From Sphingomonas_D zeicaulis (lineage in GTDB: Bacteria; Pseudomonadota; Alphaproteobacteria; Sphingomonadales; Sphingomonadaceae): a stretch of 64,000 nucleotides of DNA. Shown piece by piece: positions 60,467 to 64,000 of this stretch (its first letter is position 1; each line of letters starts with the position of its first letter). Location of the stretch: NCBI RefSeq assembly GCF_050433225.1, contig NZ_JBNPXQ010000007.1:1-64000 (forward strand), given 5' to 3'. The position numbers were made by a program, and so were the translations under genes. The notes below the pieces were generated by a model that saw nothing but the letters and a program-made list of their open reading frames with translations, made no database searches and was not told the DNA's origin.

Positions 60467-60542
60467 CCCGCCAGCGCCACTAGAAGCGCCGGCGGGCCAC
60501 GCCGTCCCAACGCGGCGCGTGCTCTCTGCAAGGAGAGACTGC
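60467..60542 (+). ncRNA. probable serC leader RNA element
   Basis: Two stacked hairpins directly before serC. Hairpin 1 pairs CCCGCCAGCGC (60467-60477) with GCGCCGGCGGG (60486-60496), one mismatch. Hairpin 2 begins CACG (60498-60501) and closes on CGTG (60518-60521). A third, CTCTC/GAGAG around the AAGGAG site, hides the ribosome site. The arrangement fits the serC RNA motif described upstream of serC in alphaproteobacteria. The ligand, if any, is not known. Confidence 0.6.
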
Positions 60543-61673
60543 ATGACGACGATTACCCGCCCGGGCACCAAGCCCGCGCGCCCCTATTTTTCCTCCGGCC
60601 CCTGCGCAAAGCCGCCGGGCTGGTCCGCTGAAAAGCTGAACCCCGAATCGCTTGGCCGCTCGCATCGGTCGAAGATCGGCAAGGCGCGCCTCCAATATTG
60701 CATCGACCTGATGCGTGAGCTGCTGCGCCTGCCCGACACCCATCGCATCGGCATCGTCCCCGGTTCGGATACCGGCGCGTTCGAAATGGCGATGTGGACG
60801 ATGCTGGGCGCCCGCCCGGTGACCACGCTGGCGTGGGAGAGCTTCGGTGAAGGTTGGGTCACCGACGCCGCCAAGCAGCTCAAGCTCGATCCCACGATCC
60901 TGCGCGCCGATTATGGCCAGATTCCCGATCTGACCCAGGTCGACTGGTCGAACGACGTGCTGTTCACCTGGAACGGCACCACCAGCGGCGTGCGCGTGCC
61001 GAACGGGGACTGGATCCCTGACGGCCGCGAGGGCCTGGCCTTCGCCGACGCGACCAGCGCGGTGTTCGCCTACGACCTGCCGTGGGACAAGATCGATGTC
61101 GCCACCTTCTCCTGGCAGAAGGTGCTGGGCGGCGAGGGCGGCCACGGCGTGCTGATCCTCGGCCCCCGCGCGGTCGAGCGCCTCGAAACCTACACCCCCG
61201 CGTGGCCGCTGCCGAAGGTGTTCCGCCTCGTTTCCAAGGGCAAGCTCGCCGAGGGCGTGTTCAAGGGCGAGACGATCAACACCCCGTCGATGCTCGCCGT
61301 CGAGGACGCGATCGCCGCGCTCGAATGGGCGAAGTCGGTGGGCGGCGCGGACGGGCTGATCGCGCGCAGCGATGCCAATGCCGCAGCGCTGAACAAGATC
61401 GTCGAGGAGCGCGACTGGCTCGGTCATCTTGCCGCCGATCCGGCTTCGCGCTCGACCACGAGCGTCTGCCTGACCGTGGCGGGGGCCGACGAGGCGTTGA
61501 TCAAGAAGATCGCCTCGCTGCTCGAAGCCGAGCATGCGGCCTATGACGTCGCCGGCTATCGCGACGCCCCGGCGGGCCTGCGCATCTGGTGCGGCGCCAC
61601 CGTCGACACCGCCGACATCGAGGCGCTCGGGCCGTGGCTCGACTGGGCCTACGAGACGGCCAAGGCCGGCTGA
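60543..61673 (+). CDS. serC: phosphoserine aminotransferase
   Basis: A 376-residue PLP enzyme that converts 3-phosphohydroxypyruvate to phosphoserine. The start at 60543 follows AAGGAGAG. It is the long alphaproteobacterial type. Motifs: YFSSGPCAKPPGWS, PGSDTGAFEMAMWTMLG, FTWNGTTSGV and FSWQKVLGGEGGHGVL with the PLP lysine. It is followed by serA, so the first two serine-synthesis enzymes form one transcription unit, probably controlled by the leader RNA. Confidence 0.94.
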   Translation: MTTITRPGTKPARPYFSSGPCAKPPGWSAEKLNPESLGRSHRSKIGKARLQYCIDLMRELLRLPDTHRIGIVPGSDTGAFEMAMWTMLGARPVTTLAWESFGEGWVTDAAKQLKLDPTILRADYGQIPDLTQVDWSNDVLFTWNGTTSGVRVPNGDWIPDGREGLAFADATSAVFAYDLPWDKIDVATFSWQKVLGGEGGHGVLILGPRAVERLETYTPAWPLPKVFRLVSKGKLAEGVFKGETINTPSMLAVEDAIAALEWAKSVGGADGLIARSDANAAALNKIVEERDWLGHLAADPASRSTTSVCLTVAGADEALIKKIASLLEAEHAAYDVAGYRDAPAGLRIWCGATVDTADIEALGPWLDWAYETAKAG

Positions 61674-61686
61674 GCCCGCTCCATAG

Positions 61687-61803
61687 CCCTCTCCCCTCGG
61701 GGGAGAGGGTACGGTGAGGGGCAGTATGAGCCCACTCCCCGATTTCCGGCACATAGCCCGGACTCCCCCTCTCCCCGACCCTCTCCCCCAAGGGGAGAGG
61801 GAG
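61687..61803. repeat. palindromic repeat between serC and serA
   Basis: CCCTCTCCCC at the left (61687 on) and GGGGAGAGGG at the right (to 61803) pair with one another, and each side also has its own hairpin (CTCTCCCCTCGGGGGAGAG; CTCTCCCCCAAGGGGAGAG). It lies inside the serC-serA transcription unit. The purine-rich right end runs into the ribosome site of serA. Confidence 0.75.
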
Positions 61804-61819
61804 AAGAAGGTAGAAATCC

Positions 61820-63397
61820 ATGCCCAAGGTACTGATTTCCGACAAGATGGATCCCCAGGCGGCCCGCATCTTCCGTGAGCGCGGCTGCGAAGTCGACGAG
61901 ATCACCGGCCTCGACAAGGCCGGCCTGATCGAGATCATCGGCCAGTATGACGGCCTCGCGATCCGCTCGGCCACCAAGGTGACCGCCGACGTGCTGGCCG
62001 CCGCGCCGAACCTCAAGGTCGTCGGCCGCGCCGGCATCGGCGTCGACAATGTCGACATTCCCGCCGCCTCGGCGAAGGGCGTGGTGGTGATGAACACGCC
62101 GTTCGGCAACTCGATCACCACCGCCGAACATGCCATCGCGCTGATGTTCGCGCTGGCTCGCCAGCTCCCGGAGGCCGATGCCTCCACCCAGGCCGGCAAG
62201 TGGGAAAAGAACCGCTTCATGGGCGTGGAGCTGACCAACAAGACGCTCGGCCTGATCGGTGCGGGCAATATCGGCTCGATCGTCGCCGACCGCGCGCTTG
62301 GCCTGAAGATGAAGGTCGTCGCCTTCGATCCGTTCCTCACGCCCGAGCGCGCGGTGGAACTGGGCGTCGAGAAGGCGACGCTCGACGAGCTGCTCGCCAA
62401 GGCGGACTTCATCACCTTGCACACGCCGCTGACCGACAGCACGCGCAACATCCTGTCGGCCGAGAACATTGCCAAGTGCAAGCCGGGCGTGCGCATCATC
62501 AATTGCGCGCGCGGCGGGCTGATCGACGAGACGGCGCTGAAGGCGGCGCTCGACAGCGGCCACGTCGCCGGCGCCGCGCTCGACGTGTTCGTCGAGGAGC
62601 CGGCCAAGGCGAGCCCGCTGTTCGGCACCCCGAACTTCATCTCGACGCCGCACCTTGGCGCCTCGACCAACGAAGCGCAGGTCAATGTCGCGTTGCAGGT
62701 CGCCGAGCAGATGGCCGATTATCTGGTCAATGGCGGCGTCACCAACGCGCTCAACATCCCTTCGCTGAGCGCCGAGGAGGCACCGAAGATCAAGCCCTAT
62801 CTCGGCCTCGCCGAGAAGCTGGGTGCGCTGGTCGGCCAGCTCGAAAGCGATGCGATTCAAGGCATCGCGGTGGAACTGGAAGGCGCCGCCGCCGCCCTCA
62901 ATGCCAAGCCGATCACCGGCGCAGTGCTTGCGGGGCTGATGCGCGTCTATTCGGACACGGTGAACATGGTGAACGCGCCCTACCTCGCCAAGGAGCGCGG
63001 TCTGGACGTGCGCGAAGTGCGCCATGACCGCGAGGGCGACTATCACACGCTGGTGCGCGTGACGGTGACGACCGCCGATGGCGAGCGTTCGGTGGCCGGC
63101 ACCTTGTTCGGCGATGCGGCGCCCCGCCTCGTCGAACTGCATGGCATCCGCATGGAGGCCGATCTCGACGGCTATATGCTGTTCATCGTCAACGAGGACG
63201 CGCCGGGCTTCATCGGCCGCATCGGCAGCGCGCTGGGCGAGGCCGACGTCAACATCGGCACCTTCCACCTCGGCCGTCGCTCGACCGGCGGCGAAGCGGC
63301 GCTGCTGCTGTCGGTCGACACGCCGGTCCCGGAACCGCTGCTGTGGAGCGTCTGCAACCTCCCCGGCGTGAAGCGCGCCAAGGCGCTGCGGTTTTAA
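61820..63397 (+). CDS. serA: D-3-phosphoglycerate dehydrogenase
   Basis: A 525-residue type I enzyme that oxidises 3-phosphoglycerate, the first step of serine synthesis. NAD-binding: GLIGAGNIGSIVAD (about 144-157). Catalytic residues: Arg in NCARGGLIDE, Glu in VFVEEPAK and His in TPHLGASTNEAQ. The intervening ASB-type domain (about 320-450) and the C-terminal ACT domain (about 455-525) that binds serine for feedback control are present. It is downstream of serC with a palindromic repeat between them, and upstream of hisZ. Confidence 0.95.
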   Translation: MPKVLISDKMDPQAARIFRERGCEVDEITGLDKAGLIEIIGQYDGLAIRSATKVTADVLAAAPNLKVVGRAGIGVDNVDIPAASAKGVVVMNTPFGNSITTAEHAIALMFALARQLPEADASTQAGKWEKNRFMGVELTNKTLGLIGAGNIGSIVADRALGLKMKVVAFDPFLTPERAVELGVEKATLDELLAKADFITLHTPLTDSTRNILSAENIAKCKPGVRIINCARGGLIDETALKAALDSGHVAGAALDVFVEEPAKASPLFGTPNFISTPHLGASTNEAQVNVALQVAEQMADYLVNGGVTNALNIPSLSAEEAPKIKPYLGLAEKLGALVGQLESDAIQGIAVELEGAAAALNAKPITGAVLAGLMRVYSDTVNMVNAPYLAKERGLDVREVRHDREGDYHTLVRVTVTTADGERSVAGTLFGDAAPRLVELHGIRMEADLDGYMLFIVNEDAPGFIGRIGSALGEADVNIGTFHLGRRSTGGEAALLLSVDTPVPEPLLWSVCNLPGVKRAKALRF

Positions 63398-63407
63398 TCT
63401 CTTGATT

Positions 63408-63430
63408 CCCTCTCCCCTATGGGGAGAGGG
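63408..63430. repeat. short palindrome between serA and hisZ
   Basis: CCCTCTCCCC-TAT-GGGGAGAGGG is a perfect 10-bp stem with a three-base loop. It occupies most of the 40-base gap and is a small version of the repeat at 61687-61803. The right arm is close to the hisZ ribosome site (GCAGGA). Confidence 0.8.
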
Positions 63431-63437
63431 AGCAGGA

Positions 63438-64000
63438 ATGAGCATTATCACCGCCCCCGGCCTACTCCCCGAAGGCCTCCGCGACCGCCTGCCTCCGCAC
63501 GCAGACGCGCTTGCCCGGCTCGTCTGGCGCGCGCTCGATGTCGCGCAGGCGTGGGGGTATGAGCGCGTCTCGCCGCCGCTGGCGGAGTTCGAGGACACGC
63601 TGATCGGCCGCCTCAAATCGTCGCGCCCGCAGGATCTGCTGCGCGTGATCGATCCGGTCTCCCAGCGCACATTGGCGCTGCGGCCGGACATTACCGCGCA
63701 GGTCGGGCGCATCGCCGCCACCCGCATGGCGCACCGCGCGCGACCATTGCGGCTGGCCTATGGCGGCCCGGTGCTCAAGCTCAAGGCGACGCAGCTCCGC
63801 CCCGAGCGTGAGATGATGCAAGTCGGCGCCGAGATCGTCGGCACCGACAACATCGCCGCCGCGCGCGAGATCGTCAGCCTCGCGCTGACCGCGCTCGAGC
63901 GCGCCGGGGTTGCCGGCGTCACCCTCGACATCACCCTGCCCGATCTCGTTGACACGCTCGCCGCCGGACCTTTCCCGATCGCGGCGGGCAGGATCGACCA
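63438..64000 (+). CDS. hisZ: ATP phosphoribosyltransferase regulatory subunit, partial
   Basis: The first 187 codons of HisZ, cut off by the right edge. It is a class II aminoacyl-tRNA-synthetase paralogue (HisRS-like) that binds HisG and relays histidine feedback. The start is ATG 63438. Motifs: PEGLRDRLPP (10-19), YERVSPPLAEFEDTLIG, and RLKSSRPQDLLRVIDPVSQR, then LRPDITAQVGRIAATRMAHR, the catalytic-like core of HisZ, and REMMQVGAEIVG. The order serC-serA-hisZ is common in sphingomonads. Confidence 0.92.
   Translation, partial: MSIITAPGLLPEGLRDRLPPHADALARLVWRALDVAQAWGYERVSPPLAEFEDTLIGRLKSSRPQDLLRVIDPVSQRTLALRPDITAQVGRIAATRMAHRARPLRLAYGGPVLKLKATQLRPEREMMQVGAEIVGTDNIAAAREIVSLALTALERAGVAGVTLDITLPDLVDTLAAGPFPIAAGRID

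Noticed and set aside
61649..63727. 692-codon minus-strand frame opposite serA
   Set aside because: serA is complete and highly conserved; the antisense frame is compositional.
1..64000. CRISPR arrays, tRNA or rRNA genes, prophage
   Set aside because: I saw no regularly spaced repeats, cloverleaf-like sequences or phage structural genes in any gap.

Overview
The window reads as a chromosomal segment of a GC-rich alphaproteobacterium, most likely a sphingomonad (Sphingomonas or a close relative). The evidence is the serC-serA-hisZ and obgE-proB neighbourhoods, the number of TonB-dependent receptors, a likely serC leader RNA, and many G/C-rich palindromic intergenic repeats. There are about 60 protein genes and no rRNA, tRNA or CRISPR array. 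The taxon call is inferred from gene content, not from a marker gene.

Left part (1-18.2 kb): the edge holds a possible IS5-type transposase start next to a decapitated M20 peptidase. A siderophore receptor and PepSY reductase pair follows, behind a Fur-box-like palindrome. Next come an EamA exporter and a minus-strand operon of an RNA ligase, a phosphatase-kinase fusion and a serine hydrolase, which looks like an RNA-repair module. A rhamnogalacturonan lyase and acetylesterase pair comes after it, with two palindromes and a hairpin-rich, terminator-capped gap upstream. Then there are an ECF sigma factor with an overlapping membrane gene, RidA, a CDF transporter, BamA, and an unknown CDS that carries an in-frame nested palindromic repeat.

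Middle part (18.2-41.4 kb): small stress and redox genes (VOC, MerC, Coq7-like, MerR with a glutaredoxin-MauE fusion, a VapBC-like pair). Then a divergent cluster: a BTAD-alpha/beta-hydrolase regulator faces a 40-residue secreted peptide, an AurF-like di-iron protein, an OsmC protein and a TPR protein. A FecI-FecR-TonB receptor-FG-GAP operon is bracketed by repeats of the type linked to REP transposases. LysR/alcohol dehydrogenase, a PepSY-response regulator-kinase operon and a TetR/PF10118 pair complete this part.

Right part (41.4-64 kb): obgE-proB-epimerase, then plant-polysaccharide genes (a 1278-residue LamG protein, a Tat-exported LamG protein, a GH29 fucosidase), AlkB, and an operon of 5-dehydro-4-deoxyglucarate dehydratase, LysR, carboxylesterase and M28 peptidase. 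Housekeeping genes follow: a DUF4349 lipoprotein, purC, manA, serC-serA and hisZ, which runs off the right edge. The polysaccharide genes together suggest use of pectin side chains, with uronic acids reaching central metabolism through KdgD.
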